Shown piece by piece: positions 1 to 11,219 of a stretch of DNA of 64,000 bases. The DNA comes from Macrothele yani (Eukaryota; Arthropoda; Arachnida; Araneae; Macrothelidae), in NCBI GenBank assembly GCA_039090855.1, contig CM077005.1:15043921-15107920 (forward strand). The letters are read 5' to 3'. The notes beneath the pieces were generated by a model that worked only from the letters and a program-made list of their open reading frames with translations, had not been told where the DNA came from and made no database searches. The translations under genes were made by a program, and so were the position numbers. The number at the start of each line of letters is the position of its first letter. Positions within the stretch are counted from its first letter, which is position 1.

Positions 1-925
1 GGCTCAGATTTTTTTCCATTTTTCCTAATGCAGAATTTTTCAGCAAACTGAGGCAAATGCGCTTTTGTATGTGTTCTAATATCTTTGTTTCTGCACTGGA
101 ATTCTTTTGTTCAATTGTGCATGAATTACAGATAACTTTTTAAATTTCCCTGAACAATTCTTTTTTTAGATGGTATGATATGCTTTTCTACCATTTTATA
201 ATTTTCTGTGTTTGCAGAAGACTAACAGCAGACGATATTGTAGATCGTTTTGTTTTAACGTATCTGTTTCTGCGCATGCTTCTAGCGTCAGTCTGTCTTC
301 TTTGTGTTACTCTGCAGATATCTCTCAGTCAGATGTCAAAATTTCATTTTCCCACTGAAGGGAACTGAACCTAAGGATGGCAAACAGTAAACTTTTGCAA
401 TGCAGAATGATGACCTCACCCACCCACCCACCCTCAAGTTGAAATGAGCATATTTTTTGACGTACATATTTTTGACGTTTTTTTATTAAATGAGCATATT
501 TTTTGACGTAGAGTCTTTCTCCTCGCTGGGTAGGGGTTACATCAAGAGCACGGATGCAGGAAAAACATGTCACACTTTGAACACTTATATCTTGAAAACT
601 AATAATCGTAGAGTAATAAATAATACACCATTAAATAGTTTATATAGTCACATTTATAACAAAACAAGTTTAAACCCTCCACCTCGTAACCCTTCGATAC
701 AGTAGCGTTAGAAAGTTAAGCTAAATTTCGCGTGCTTTTGTTTCGTCGCATGCAGTTTTAAGGTTGATAACTAGTGAATAGATAATGATAGCGATGGCAT
801 CAGCTCCACATTCTGTAGCTGACGGTCAGAGATAACGGACGCGTGTGATAAACCGAAATAAAGTGTATTGAAAATTTACTTATTTATTTATTAGAATAGA
901 AAAACTTGATGACGAAAATTTAGAA
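1..925. other. No recognised feature (AT-rich DNA)
   Basis: I see no coding exon, RNA gene or mobile-element hallmark here. The short open frames lack codon structure and resemble nothing I recognise. A small direct repeat containing the words gagcatattttttgacgt occurs near 446 and again near 491. Confidence 0.5.
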
Positions 926-1156
926 ATGCTGCGAAAATCCAAAGAAAATTGCTATAAGAACCGACGAAAGTTGAAGAAACAACTAGAAGAGAACGAGAGG
1001 AATCCGAAAAGGCCCGCTAAGTCATCAACTACAAGGTCAAAGGAATGTAAGGCGAGTCAAAAGTCCAGGTGCCAGGATGCGTTTCACACTAGTTCGACTC
1101 TATGGCTACAACCTTCCACTTCAACTGCACAAATTGAGCCTGAACAGCAAGAATAG
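905..1156 (+). CDS. Unrecognised charged open frame, possible exon or element remnant
   Basis: An open frame runs through this stretch, with an ATG at 926, and encodes a strongly basic, lysine/arginine/glutamate-rich peptide (MLRKSKENCYKNRRKLKKQ and onward) that could form a coiled coil. It turns Ser/Thr/Gln-rich before the stop. It lies directly upstream of the 57-bp repeat array but in a different frame from the array's longest + frame. I recognise no domain. It could be a degraded exon of a DNA transposon or a host exon, and nothing in the sequence decides between them. Confidence 0.25.
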   Translation, partial: LDDENLEMLRKSKENCYKNRRKLKKQLEENERNPKRPAKSSTTRSKECKASQKSRCQDAFHTSSTLWLQPSTSTAQIEPEQQE

Positions 1157-1211
1157 ATGGAGGTTGAAGTCATCGATTCCAATTGTCACACCGAGCCTGG
1201 AATACCAATGC

Positions 1212-1594
1212 ACATCGCCAGTCTTCACAACTTCGCTCGATAATGAATGTATTGCGTCTCAAACCTTTACATCGCCATTCTTCACAACTTCGCTGGATAA
1301 TGAATGTATCACGTCTCAAACCTTTACAACGCCAGTCTTTACAACTTCGCTGGATAATGAATGTATTACGTCTCAAACCTTTACATCGCCAGTCTTCACA
1401 ACTTCGCTGGATAATGAATGCACTGCGTCTCAAACCTTTACATCGCCAGTCTTCACAACTTCGCTGGATAATGAATGTACTACGTCTCAAACCTTTACAT
1501 CGCCAGTCTTCACAACTTCGCTGGATAAAGAATGTATTACTTCTCAAACCTTTACATCGCCAGTCTTCACAATTTCGCTGGATAATGAATGTAT
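1212..1594. repeat. 57-bp minisatellite, about 6.7 copies
   Basis: Units of exactly 57 bp repeat with few differences, starting at 1212, 1269 and so on. Because 57 is a multiple of three, a unit without stops leaves several frames open across the array. One + frame (1077-1664) repeats a 19-residue unit of the type TSPVFTTSLDNECITSQTF. A second + frame and one - frame are also long. Openness is therefore not evidence of coding. The copies differ by point changes, mostly near the end of the unit. Confidence 0.9.
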
Positions 1595-1689
1595 ATTTAG
1601 TTCTTCGAGCGTTCGTACCTGCTCGGAAGATGTCTCCGTAGCAGTCACGAACGTTGCCCACTAGGCCATTCGCGGCCCCAGGCAACTGA

Positions 1690-4600
1690 AAATTTTATGT
1701 ACGGGCTATTCAAGTGTTCTTTTTTATTCAAATCTATACTGGTTATTTTGAAATATTTTTTTAAATAATTTATTAGTCTGTTATGCAAAGGCTCTTCAGT
1801 ATTTTGCTGAAATACAACGCAAATGAGACCTATACAACTGTAACTACATTAGAGCCAGTGCCTTCACTATCTACACCGACATTAGTTTCAATAGCGCATG
1901 TTATTTTATGAAGCTGATCATTTGTAGTATCTTGTAGAAAAGTGAACCACGGTCGTATTGGCTCGACTTTAAATTTAAGTGTTGAATAACAATGCGTCTC
2001 GTATTATTTAAAATATCAGTAAATTTGAATGTTCCTTCACATTGAGATAATGTTATATCTTTTATTTTGAACAAATTTATTATAAGAATAATCATATGTT
2101 ATAAACAAATATTTAACCAATTCACCATAGTTATCTTCAAACGTTAATCGGTACCAACGTTACATTCTAATACGGAACACGTGTTAAAGTTACGAACAAT
2201 GGCACACGTGTTAATGCTATTCACTGGGACACGTGTTACTGTCATCAATGTTAAATACAAGGTGTTAATTTTATTGTTATATTTATTATTATGAACAAAT
2301 TATAGGTGCATCAATTACAGATCATTTACCGATTAAATTTACTTTATTGTGCCTTTTTATAACTATGGGACTTTTGTTCTACAGTGATCGTATATGGACA
2401 AAAACGTGCTCCTTATATGTACTGGCATATAATAAAGCGCGGCGTTGTGATTCACCTTTATCCCGTCACTGGAATGGTGGGGGAGTAAAGGTGCCGCTCG
2501 TGAAAGAAATCAGAAACATAAACACATATCTTAGTTTACACATACCTTAACTTATGTCTTGTGTGGTTATAAGGAAAACAAACAGGAATCTTATGTGGAA
2601 GTAATCAAAATAGTTTAATACGAGAGAATTAGGATCACTAAGGTACCACGTGCGTGGGTGCAGCCGTTAATAATACCTTACACATAAAATTTACTCTTAT
2701 TACGATTTTTCTCTATAACGTCTCCGATCATTTCTGCATACATCTATCTATATATATAAGTGCAAAGCTTAGTGATTCATTTTTCTTCCAGTTCCTTTTC
2801 TCCTATGCTTTACCTAAAGGTTTTACCTAGCTAACTGGGTTTTCATTGTTTTATCATGACCAATACACACGCCACGTGCTCTAAATAGGGTTATGAATTA
2901 ATTTAAGCAAGTACATGCAATAAAAGGGAAAAGGAAAATAACTTATCTGGTATCTCCATATGTCTTTCAGGTTTTCAACACTGGGCATATACACCTAATT
3001 GAGCTGACTGGCGCTATCCGAACTCGGCTCTCCGTTTGACAACGTTGGGCATATTTCATTTCTCTCTCGTCATACTCGGCACTCAATACCCACGTCTGTT
3101 CCTTGTCGCTACACGTACTCCACTACTCTTGACCAGTGAAAAACCCCTGACCTTCTGAGCTTCACCTTTTCCGCTGATGCCAAGGTCACTTGACCTTCTG
3201 AGGGGTTCATCTATTCCGTCAGGTGAACGTTACTTCGCTCCCTTCTTGGGAACTGACCCTTCAACTTTTCCGACCCCCCTATATCCCCTGGGGCCTAAGT
3301 ATCGTCTCAAGGCTTGAGATTGCCTCTCGCTATCCCCTGGGGCTATCTATGCACGTGCATGTTGGACTAAATTTATTTTAAATAATTTTATTTCCAACAA
3401 TAACATCCAGTGCTATATTAAATTGTCAGATAGTGCATAGTTTAATCAAAATGCCGGACATACTGATTTCTACTTTTTTTTTATTACTTGTGCTCTACTA
3501 ATTTCAAGAAAATGCCTCTGAAATCATCTTTTCAATATTTTAAGGAAAAAGAGAAAAAGTCAGATATTTTGGGGGACAGGAAATTGCGAGCCCCTTCCCT
3601 TCTGTACCTGCAGCCTTGAAATAGGGAGAGCAGTGAAGACGGACAATACAGAATATGAGAGAATGGGTTTGCATATCGCAGGGCTAATGTTTTTTCATCA
3701 TTCTTCTCAGAAAAATGAGGAATGCTAAATATGCTTTCTTCTTTCTGTAGCAAGTACGATTTTCTTAATCGGTCCTCAAAAACAGATTAATGCAAATCAG
3801 CATGTACGCCACCTGGAGAAAATAAACTGAGAACAGGAGATAGCTGGAATATGCACAAACGGAAAGTTTTTGTGAGTTTTTTTTCACCCATAAATAAAAA
3901 GATCAAGTCCAATTTCTGGAAGCAGAAACCATAGTGTGTGAATAAACTGGCCTGAAAAAAAAAAAAAAAAAAAAACATTCCAGAAGTCAGTTTGTAACCA
4001 AATGATTCCTTAGTCTCATGAACTCAACAAATGAAATACAGCCAAACGTATAAAAAAATTAGAATGATAACAGCGCTTTTTTTTGAAATCAGGAATTGGT
4101 AACCTTGTTTCAGTTATTGTCTCCAAACGAACAACGAAAAATTTTTTAGCAATTTCTTTATTTTTCGTGAGAGCCTTTTTTATTTTCTACTTTACGCTTC
4201 TTTCACCTCACTCTTCTTATCCGCTGTTCTTTAATTTTCAGAAAAAAAAAAAAAAAACGCTCCGTTTAACTGTGCGTATCTAGCGGTCGGCCATTTCTAC
4301 TAACAGGTAAGACCGCCTCTCCGTTTTCTCTGCTGTTTACGGAGAGCGTCATCCACGGGGAAGCTCAAGGTCAGTGTGATGACCTTGATCTAGTTAGGAC
4401 CACCACACCTTTCCTTAAGGAAATAAAAACACATTGTTTTACTCTTCGAAGTTGGGATTTTATCTGCGGAATCTCGCCTAACGGAGAGCAGTGAGAGTTA
4501 AAACGTGTTCGCAGAGGAGGAAAACGATCATTCTTTCACTTTTCATAATACTTTTCTTTTTTCGTTAACTCTGCCACCGTTCCGTCGCCACAGACAGATA

Positions 4601-4990
4601 ACGCCTGATGTCCAAGGTTGAATTCCTGAAAGCACTTACGTGATACATAGCTTCACTCGAGCAAGGCGTTGTTATGCAAATAGTGCTAATGTCAAGATTG
4701 TCGCAGCTCTCCGTCAATCACGAGAAGATCCAATGCAACGACGCTTTGAAACGTGGGCTTCTCTGCGGTGCGATGAACGGATAATCGAAGCTCATTGCTT
4801 AAATGCTCCAAACCTCCTCAGTAGAAAGCCAATTTATTTGGCCCACAATATAACAGGCACGAAATCAAGCTGAATAAAATGTCATGTTTCGGGAAAAATT
4901 AATTTCCGTTTTTAATAGAATCATGTTTCTCATTTTCTTTCTTTTTCTTTTTTCTTTTCATTTCGGGGTTTAACGATCACCGTGCTCTGA
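1690..4990. other. Unassigned region, no convincing gene
   Basis: This 3.3 kb holds no coding exon I can support. It contains three CACGTG words at 2179, 2215 and 2230, further CACGTG words near 2647, 2873 and 3351, homopolymer runs (A-run near 3956-3975), and a pyrimidine-rich stretch at about 3030-3330. A 77-codon frame at 4640-4873 looks mildly protein-like but matches nothing I know. Confidence 0.4.
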
Positions 4991-4992
4991 AC

Positions 4993-5450
4993 CAGTTTGT
5001 GTAGTTTGTAAAAATGTACAACCTTTTATTCGGAATAGCTGTTTTAGTTTTTGAGTAAATTTCGCTGGTATGGTTTTTAGTCATATTTTCGCGTAAAATC
5101 GGCTTCCAAAAATACCATAAGTGAAACTGGAAAACGATACTTGCCCAGTTTGAGTAGTTTGTAAAACTGTAGAAGATTATCCCCTTTAATTCGGAACAGC
5201 TCTTTTAGTTTTAGAGCAAATTACATTGGTATAGTTTTTAGCGACATTTTGCGGCATGAAAACAGCTTCCGAAAACATAATCGCAATTATTTCCCTAACT
5301 AATTGGAACTCGAAAATGATACTTAGCGATTTTGTGTAGTTTGTAAAATTGTACAAGTCTATCCTCTTTCATTCAGAATAGCTGTTTTAGCTTTTGAGAA
5401 AATTGCATTGGTACAGTTTTAGCAAAATTTTCTCACGTAATAGTTGCGAT
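4993..5450. repeat. Degenerate tandem repeat, units about 150-180 bp, three copies
   Basis: A block containing gtagtttgtaaaa, followed by a TTTnATTCGGAAnAGCT-like stretch and a TTTTAGTTTTnGAG-like stretch, recurs at about 5001, 5154 and 5336. The spacings are 153 and 182 bp and divergence between copies is considerable. Its origin is unknown. Confidence 0.7.
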
Positions 5451-5773
5451 ATAAAATTACATTCGGAGGGGAAACTAGAATTAGTGTTTGCCCTCCCTTA
5501 TATTTCATTATTTCGGCGCTTATTTGGTTGTTGATAAGACCAAGTGGAAAGAAAATGATATTCCTTGACTGCTGAAAAATGGGAACGCAAGTCCTATTGA
5601 ATTTCGCACCATACCCACTAAAACAGTTGCTATTGAATCTTCAAAAGTAGAACCAACTGAAACTTTTTATTGCCACATTCGGGTTCAACGTCCAACAGTT
5701 GAATTTCGTACCATATAAAACGGTTGCTACTGGATCTTGAAATCGTAATTGAATTTCTTAACCATACTTCAAC

Positions 5774-5995
5774 GCCCATCAAAACATAAAATTCGGCTGC
5801 TTTGATTTCCGTGGACCTTTTTGGATGCTGACCAGTGTAATATTCTTCAGCAATTGACCATCGCGATTCGGTTTGAAAACGCCCATCGAAACAAAAATAT
5901 ATTTGGCTGCTTTGATTTCCGTACCTTTTTGGATGCTGACCAGTGTAATATTCTTCAGCAAATTGAAAGCTATCGCGATCGGTTTGAAAACGCAA
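5774..5995. repeat. 108-bp tandem duplication
   Basis: A block starting gcccatc is repeated at 5774 and 5881. It contains ggctgctttgatttccgt and ggatgctgaccagtgtaata, the latter at 5823 and 5931. The second copy has small indels. No function is evident. Confidence 0.85.
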
Positions 5996-6174
5996 TCGAA
6001 AGTGTTCAAAGCTATATTTTGTTGATGAAGATATCCTAAACAAATTTTGGCGCGGGTACCCGCTGTTTTGCTGTTCGCCACTGAATGTCAACTACTAAAT
6101 AAAGAAAACTGTTACTGATTTAGAAATTCGTCTATGGCTCCAGAGCATGAAGAGATAAAAGAATATTATTACTA

Positions 6175-6407
6175 CCAATGCTGCCGAGATTTTGAACGGT
6201 CGGGTCATCCGGATAGTTCGGGCGCCATTATAACGAAGTAAATTTCTCCGTCATTTTTATCCGCGCCAGGATTCGAACCCGGGTCCACTCATTCCGGAAT
6301 AAGTTGCTCTACCAATTGAGCTACGCGGACATGTATTCTGATTCCTATCTGCCTTTATGTCGTGTGCGTCCTTCTGGCAGGTACGTCACATCTCCTGGTA
6401 CGTTACA
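6175..6407 (-). mobile_element. 5' end of tRNA-bearing TRIM (LTR plus primer-binding site)
   Basis: This is a truncated copy of the miniature LTR element described at 12617-13206, oriented on the minus strand. The LTR spans 6229-6407 in its long form, ending CGTTACA on the + strand. One base beyond it, at 6216-6227, lies gttcgggcgcca, the complement of a tRNA-Lys type primer-binding site (TGGCGCCCGAAC). About 40 bp of element body follow, then homology stops near 6175, so the other LTR is missing. Confidence 0.85.
6259..6330 (-). other. tRNA-like domain inside the TRIM LTR
   Basis: Read on the minus strand, 72 nt fold as a tRNA-like cloverleaf: a GTCCGCG acceptor strand against CGCGGAT, a D-arm with A-box TAGCTCAATTGG, and a T-arm with B-box GGTTCGAATCC. 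The anticodon arm is imperfect (TTCCGGA region). It is probably a Pol III promoter module rather than a working tRNA gene, because it is embedded in every LTR of this family. Confidence 0.8.
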
Positions 6408-6420
6408 GAGTCTAGGCGGT

Positions 6421-6482
6421 TTCTCTCTCTCTCTCTCTCTTTCTCACACACACATACACACGCACATACACAGACACACATT
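6421..6482. repeat. CT-rich then CA-rich microsatellite
   Basis: A (TC)n run passes into an impure (CA)n run. It adjoins the TRIM fragment. Confidence 0.9.
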
Positions 6483-6742
6483 TTATATGTCTATGTCTCT
6501 ATATGCATACAAATAAAAAAGATGTTACAATGAATAAAAATTGAACCCTAATAAATTTATAATTCAGCCAAATTTGTCTATATCACAATGAGCAGGTTAC
6601 GCGTCAGCTGAAGGAGTTTCGTTTTTCTTAATTGCACAGCTGAAAAATAGTTAAAATATTTGGAATTCACTAATTGTTTTCGCACTTAATTGTACGTATC
6701 GTAGTAATTATCGTAATAAATGAGCATAATCAGTTCACCGAC

Positions 6743-6766
6743 GTGTGTGTGTGTGTGTGTGTGTGT
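6743..6766. repeat. (GT)n microsatellite
   Basis: A pure GT run of about a dozen units. Confidence 0.95.
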
Positions 6767-7023
6767 TATGGGTATCAAATGGGCAAAAACTACACCCCAG
6801 CAATTTAAACTTAGAGAAGAACACCTCAGAGAGTGTTCATTTTTAAATCTGTTACCAAAGAAACCACTGGCGTGAGACACCACTTTAAACGATTAGAAGA
6901 TGACGTTTCTACTTGAAGCCAGTGCAGTCTTGTCAGCTACTAGCAAAGGCCGTAGACAGGGAGGGATTTTGAGGGTTTAAACCCTCCCCGAAATTTTTAA
7001 AATGTCTCAAAAATGAATATTTG

Positions 7024-7416
7024 GTCAATATCAGCCGTCTCAGCACGGTATAATTTTCTTTAATGAGAAGTTTAAAAGCACTTTACATTTAAAAGCAATA
7101 TTAAAATCACCACGAGAACTTTCAGGACCCCACGGATCCCTTTATCAGGTGGTATGTACACTGAAAATCGTTCCATGCCTACTCCAGGTTTTAAGTAGCT
7201 AGCGATGTTTAGGTCTGCGCAAACTAAACCAGCGCTACCTATTTAAAACCTGGAGTAACCATGGCACGATTTTTAGTGTACATACCACCTGATAAAGGGA
7301 TCCGTTGGGTCCTGAAAGTTCTCGTGGTGATTTTAATATTGCTTTTAAATGTAAAGTGCTTTTAAACTTCTCATTAAAGAAAATTATACCGTGCTGAAAC
7401 GGCTGATATTGACTAA
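7024..7416. repeat. Large near-perfect inverted repeat, arms about 175 bp
   Basis: The block at about 7024-7198 (cgtctcagcacggtataatt through tactccaggttttaa) reappears in reverse complement at about 7240-7416, with only scattered mismatches. A spacer of about 40 bp separates the arms. Transcribed, it would form a hairpin of about 175 bp. It could be a foldback element or a recent inverted duplication. I see no transposase or obvious target duplication. Confidence 0.9.
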
Positions 7417-7995
7417 GTGTATACTTTGGCACGCAACTATGATCCGATGACTCAAAAATGAAATAATTGTTTTATAAATTTTTGCAGGTAGTGTAGCATA
7501 TAAGTCAGTATTTGAAAAATGGGGAGTATCAAATAGAAGAAGTTCGTGTGCAAATAAAATATGACAGAGAAAATACTCAATATATGCATAACGTACGGTG
7601 AAAATTAATTTTCAAATTAAGAAACCCCACCCAAAAATTCTTTCTGGCTACTATGTACTGAAATGTTATTCTGAGTGAATATGAGTTTGGTACTCTAAAA
7701 CCAAGATGTGAGTAGAAGTTATAAACCTTGTTCTAAATCAAGCTTGCTACGTTGTTACTAGTTCAACATTCCTCCTTGCGGAATAAAGTACAAAATGATA
7801 TGAAAACAAAACAGCCGAATACGAGCCTCCTCTATGGCTACGGGCATTTGGTTAAGAGTCCGAAGGATAAAATTTATTGTCTCGTGTCAAAAGCTCTGAA
7901 AAATGCAAAATCAGAGACAAAATTTTAAAATGTAAAAATCTTACACAAATTGCGAATAGAATTCACAGATATAAATTAACTGCAAGCCAAAATTT

Positions 7996-8165
7996 CATCG
8001 GTACCGTTCTGCGTACATTTTTTGTTTTTCAGATATTTTGTATTTCAGTTCACCAATATTAAGGGAATGCCATCCCCCCTCATCGGTACAGTTCTGCGTA
8101 CATTTTTTGTTTTTCAGATATTTTGTACTTCAGTTCACCAATATTTAGAGAATGCCATACCCCCC
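7996..8165. repeat. 85-bp tandem duplication
   Basis: The block starting catcggtacc at 7996 recurs as catcggtaca at 8081 with very few changes. A run of C follows the second copy at 8161-8175. Confidence 0.9.
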
Positions 8166-8179
8166 CCCCCCCCCCATCG

Positions 8180-9060
8180 ACTTTCACCACGAACAAATGC
8201 CACTTTTTGTTATCCCAGTACAAACTTACACTTAATTCGATGTTTAACCACAGATGAATTCCTCACTAACCACCAGATGGCGGCACAAAACATGGTTCCT
8301 TTCTGTTGGGTGCAGGGAGTGTCAGGCGCACTATTTTACATGTGGGCATTAGTGGAAGAAAACCTAAATATTATTTACCCCAGTCGGCGCCTCCTTCAAC
8401 GTTAGCAGCATTTACCAATGCATAATAAGCTGTGTTTCAAGAGTTAGCATAGCTGCCGCTCATTATGAAGACATTTTTATACGGTAGCATGAAAACTTAA
8501 AAAATGAATAAGAGGACTTCTTAAATATAAGTATATGAATAAACAACTCAAAACATAGTAACACTGACTCTAAAATTCAGGTAATTGTGGAAAGTTACAA
8601 AAAAATCCGAAAGCAAATTCGTACATTCTAAGTAATTTTCATAATGACTCTTCTAAAGAAAAGAATTATAAGAGGGGATATATATATATATATACCCAAG
8701 AGCAGAGTCAAAGGCAAAATTTTACCTTAGAATTTAAAACTAAATTTGCTAAAAAACCTGAAGATCGTGACGCGCAACGCAGCATCCATGAATATTCAGA
8801 ATTCACATACTATTAGGAAGAGACAGATGCAAAAAAAAATATTTATCTGGTACTAAAAACAGCTAAGAAATACTCAAAAACCAACTGGTATGAGTAAAAA
8901 GGAGATAAAAATAATAGCAACCTGAATGTAGAAAGGTCGAGAATGCCGAGCCTTGGCTTTATCAAGGACCCGCAAAACTCTGCATTTTCTCACTTCCACA
9001 AAGACCTAGTTGGAAATGGGTTTCTGCAAAGCCATATATGCAAGTTTAAAGCCCACAAAA
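8180..9060. other. No recognised feature
   Basis: AT-rich DNA with a short (TA)n at about 8678-8692. No coding exon or element hallmark is visible. Confidence 0.5.
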
Positions 9061-9064
9061 ATAT

Positions 9065-9269
9065 TTTTATGAATTGTTGTTCCTTAGTGGGCACGTGTGC
9101 TTCTGTAGTGCACCGAAAGATTAAAATTCCCCGCCTGGTTTCGTCGACCCAATCCACTCTTGGAGCCAGTCAAACACAACATCCATGCCTCACCGGGATT
9201 CGAACCTAAACCCATCTTGCACGAATGGTCAGAAGCCGGAGCTTAGACCACTGCGTCACTGGGGTGGCC
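9065..9269 (-). mobile_element. SINE with class-II tRNA-like head, diverged copy
   Basis: On the minus strand this reads as a tRNA-like head with a B-box (ggattcgaacc on +). It is followed by the family body, recognisable by the complement of atggatgttgtgtttg and of the agtgg/gggcacg segment. It is the same family as the cleaner copies at 43190 and 49868 but considerably mutated. Confidence 0.75.
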
Positions 9270-9885
9270 TGAATGTGTTTCAATGTGGTATACAAATATG
9301 GGCAATCCAAACAGCCTCCCAGAGCTCCCGGGACTTTGCGTTTTAGTTTGCATGTAGAATTTTTATTTCTTATTCCACTACTGATCGTATATTTATTTCG
9401 AAAATCAGATTCGTTGGCCCTGTTGACGAGTAGTCAGAGACATAGGGTTTCTGGAAAGTCGCCCTAGCTCTGGATCAGGGCATGGCCCAACATTAAGTGT
9501 ACTTAGTGCTAACAGCATGCATGTGATCCCATTCAGATGTTTGGGCTCAATCACACTTTGAGTTAAGGTAACGGCGAAGTGAATTACTTAAGAAGCTACT
9601 GATGGCCTTTGACGACATGACTGGTCTCCGTTTATTTTTGATGGTGTAACCCTGTTTTCTCACCCATTTCTTTTTTCTTATTGCGTAGGGGTAGTTAGGA
9701 CCTTAGTGACCGTCTCCCATTTCTTTTTGGGGCACCAACATATTGTTTTCATTAAGGTCAGTCATCATAATTTTCGGAAATGCATATTTTAGGTTACTTT
9801 CTACCAGAGGCATAACAATGCATTTCTGCGCCCGGGGCACACCATTAAATACTGCGCCCCCACCTATCTTTGCATCTTATATACA
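9270..9885. other. No recognised feature
   Basis: I find no supported gene or repeat in this interval. Confidence 0.4.
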
Positions 9886-9888
9886 CTA

Positions 9889-10085
9889 TATTGGCAAACG
9901 TCACCGGACACGTAGAAGAGAAACACAACATAGCATTTATTGACATACATTAGTACGGTGTCGGGCCACCTTTCGGCTTAAGTGCATGCACTGATCCTTC
10001 GAGAAATGCTTTCGACAAGGTTTCGGAACACACAGATAATATGGCGGATGACGCAATTTAAGACGACTCGCAGTGACGATGGTGT
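9889..10085 (-). mobile_element. Probable DNA-transposon end fragment truncating a mariner
   Basis: The sequence from about 9889 (cactatattggcaaacgtca) resembles the terminal region of a Tc1-like element. It is fused to the mariner relic to its right: mariner homology stops just after the NNAPAIQQS-like segment near 10085 and is replaced by this unrelated stretch. This is a family-level impression only. Confidence 0.4.
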
Positions 10086-11020
10086 TGACTGCTGAATAGC
10101 TGGTGCGTTGTTGTGCAACAAATGGATCCTTTTCGTGATCATTTCGCTTCTTTTGCTTTTAATTTGCTCTCTTAATTTGGTCAGTAGGTTGCAATAGTAG
10201 TCAGAGGTAATAGCTTGACCCTTCTGAAAGTAGTCTGTTGAAATAATACCTCTTTTATCCCAGAAAACTGAGAGCATCACTTTGGTGGCAGACTTTTGCA
10301 CTTTTGCTTTGGGGGGGGGGGGATGAAGAGGTGTGTTTCCATTGCTTGCTCATTTACTTGATTTCTGGATCATAGAGGAATAACCAACACATCCATAGTA
10401 ATCAAAGGGTCAAAATAATCTTCGGAATTCGCGTTAAAAAGATCCAACATTTTTTACGCGGATTGTGCCCGAGCTTTCTTTTGAAATAGCGAGAGAAGTC
10501 TAGGTGCTCATCGCGCTGAGACCTTGGACATGTTCAATTGGTCATGCATGACTGTCCACATTTGTCCATAACTTAGATGAACTTCTTGACAAAGCATTTC
10601 AATGGCTGTGCGCCTATCTTCAAGAATTAACTTCTCCACTGTGGTCACAACTGTCTGGTCACCTGTCAAAGATGGCCGTTCGGACCTTGGTTCGCAAAAA
10701 AAGGTCACATTACCACTTTGAATTTGTTTTTCCACTTTGCCACAGTCTCGTATGCTGGGAACTTATTTCCATATACATTTAACATTTCTTGATGGATTTT
10801 TTTAGCCGACTTTTCTTGGCTTGATCACACTGCGAAATTCCGCTTTCTCCATGATCATGGACTTTTCGATTCCTGAAAAAAAACAAAACAGGTTTGCTAA
10901 ATATTATTTATGTTGTACAGTATACTGAATGTATATATAACAAAATAAAACAAAAATGGTTTCCGTAGCTTTAATAATTTTGGGCGATTGCACGAACTTT
11001 TTGATATCCCCTCGTACTAT
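10085..11020 (-). pseudogene. mariner transposase relic
   Basis: Minus-strand frames carry the mariner signature in order. An N-terminal stretch near 10830 (MEKAEFRSVIK) comes first, then a second helix-turn-helix segment at 10508-10735 (EPRSERPSLTGDQTVV, then LNMSKVSAR). The catalytic half follows at 10085-10301 (KVMLSVFWDKRGIISTDYF, LLHNNAPAIQQ). The pieces are in different frames, the third catalytic region is lost, and a poly-G run sits at about 10310-10321. Family membership is clear and the copy is dead. Confidence 0.85.
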
Positions 11021-11219
11021 GAAGGACACTTTACGTGTAATTTCTGTTTGAAACAATGCATGATGTCACCTCTCAAGACGTAAATGTAAATTTAATTTTT
11101 CTCGAAATTTCGGCTTCTAAAAGGCGGATTTTTAAAAATATTTTTTTTGCGTTAGATAGAGGTCATGCCAATCATAGTATATTGCATTTTATAGTATTTT
11201 GTGGATCACCAAGGCTCAG

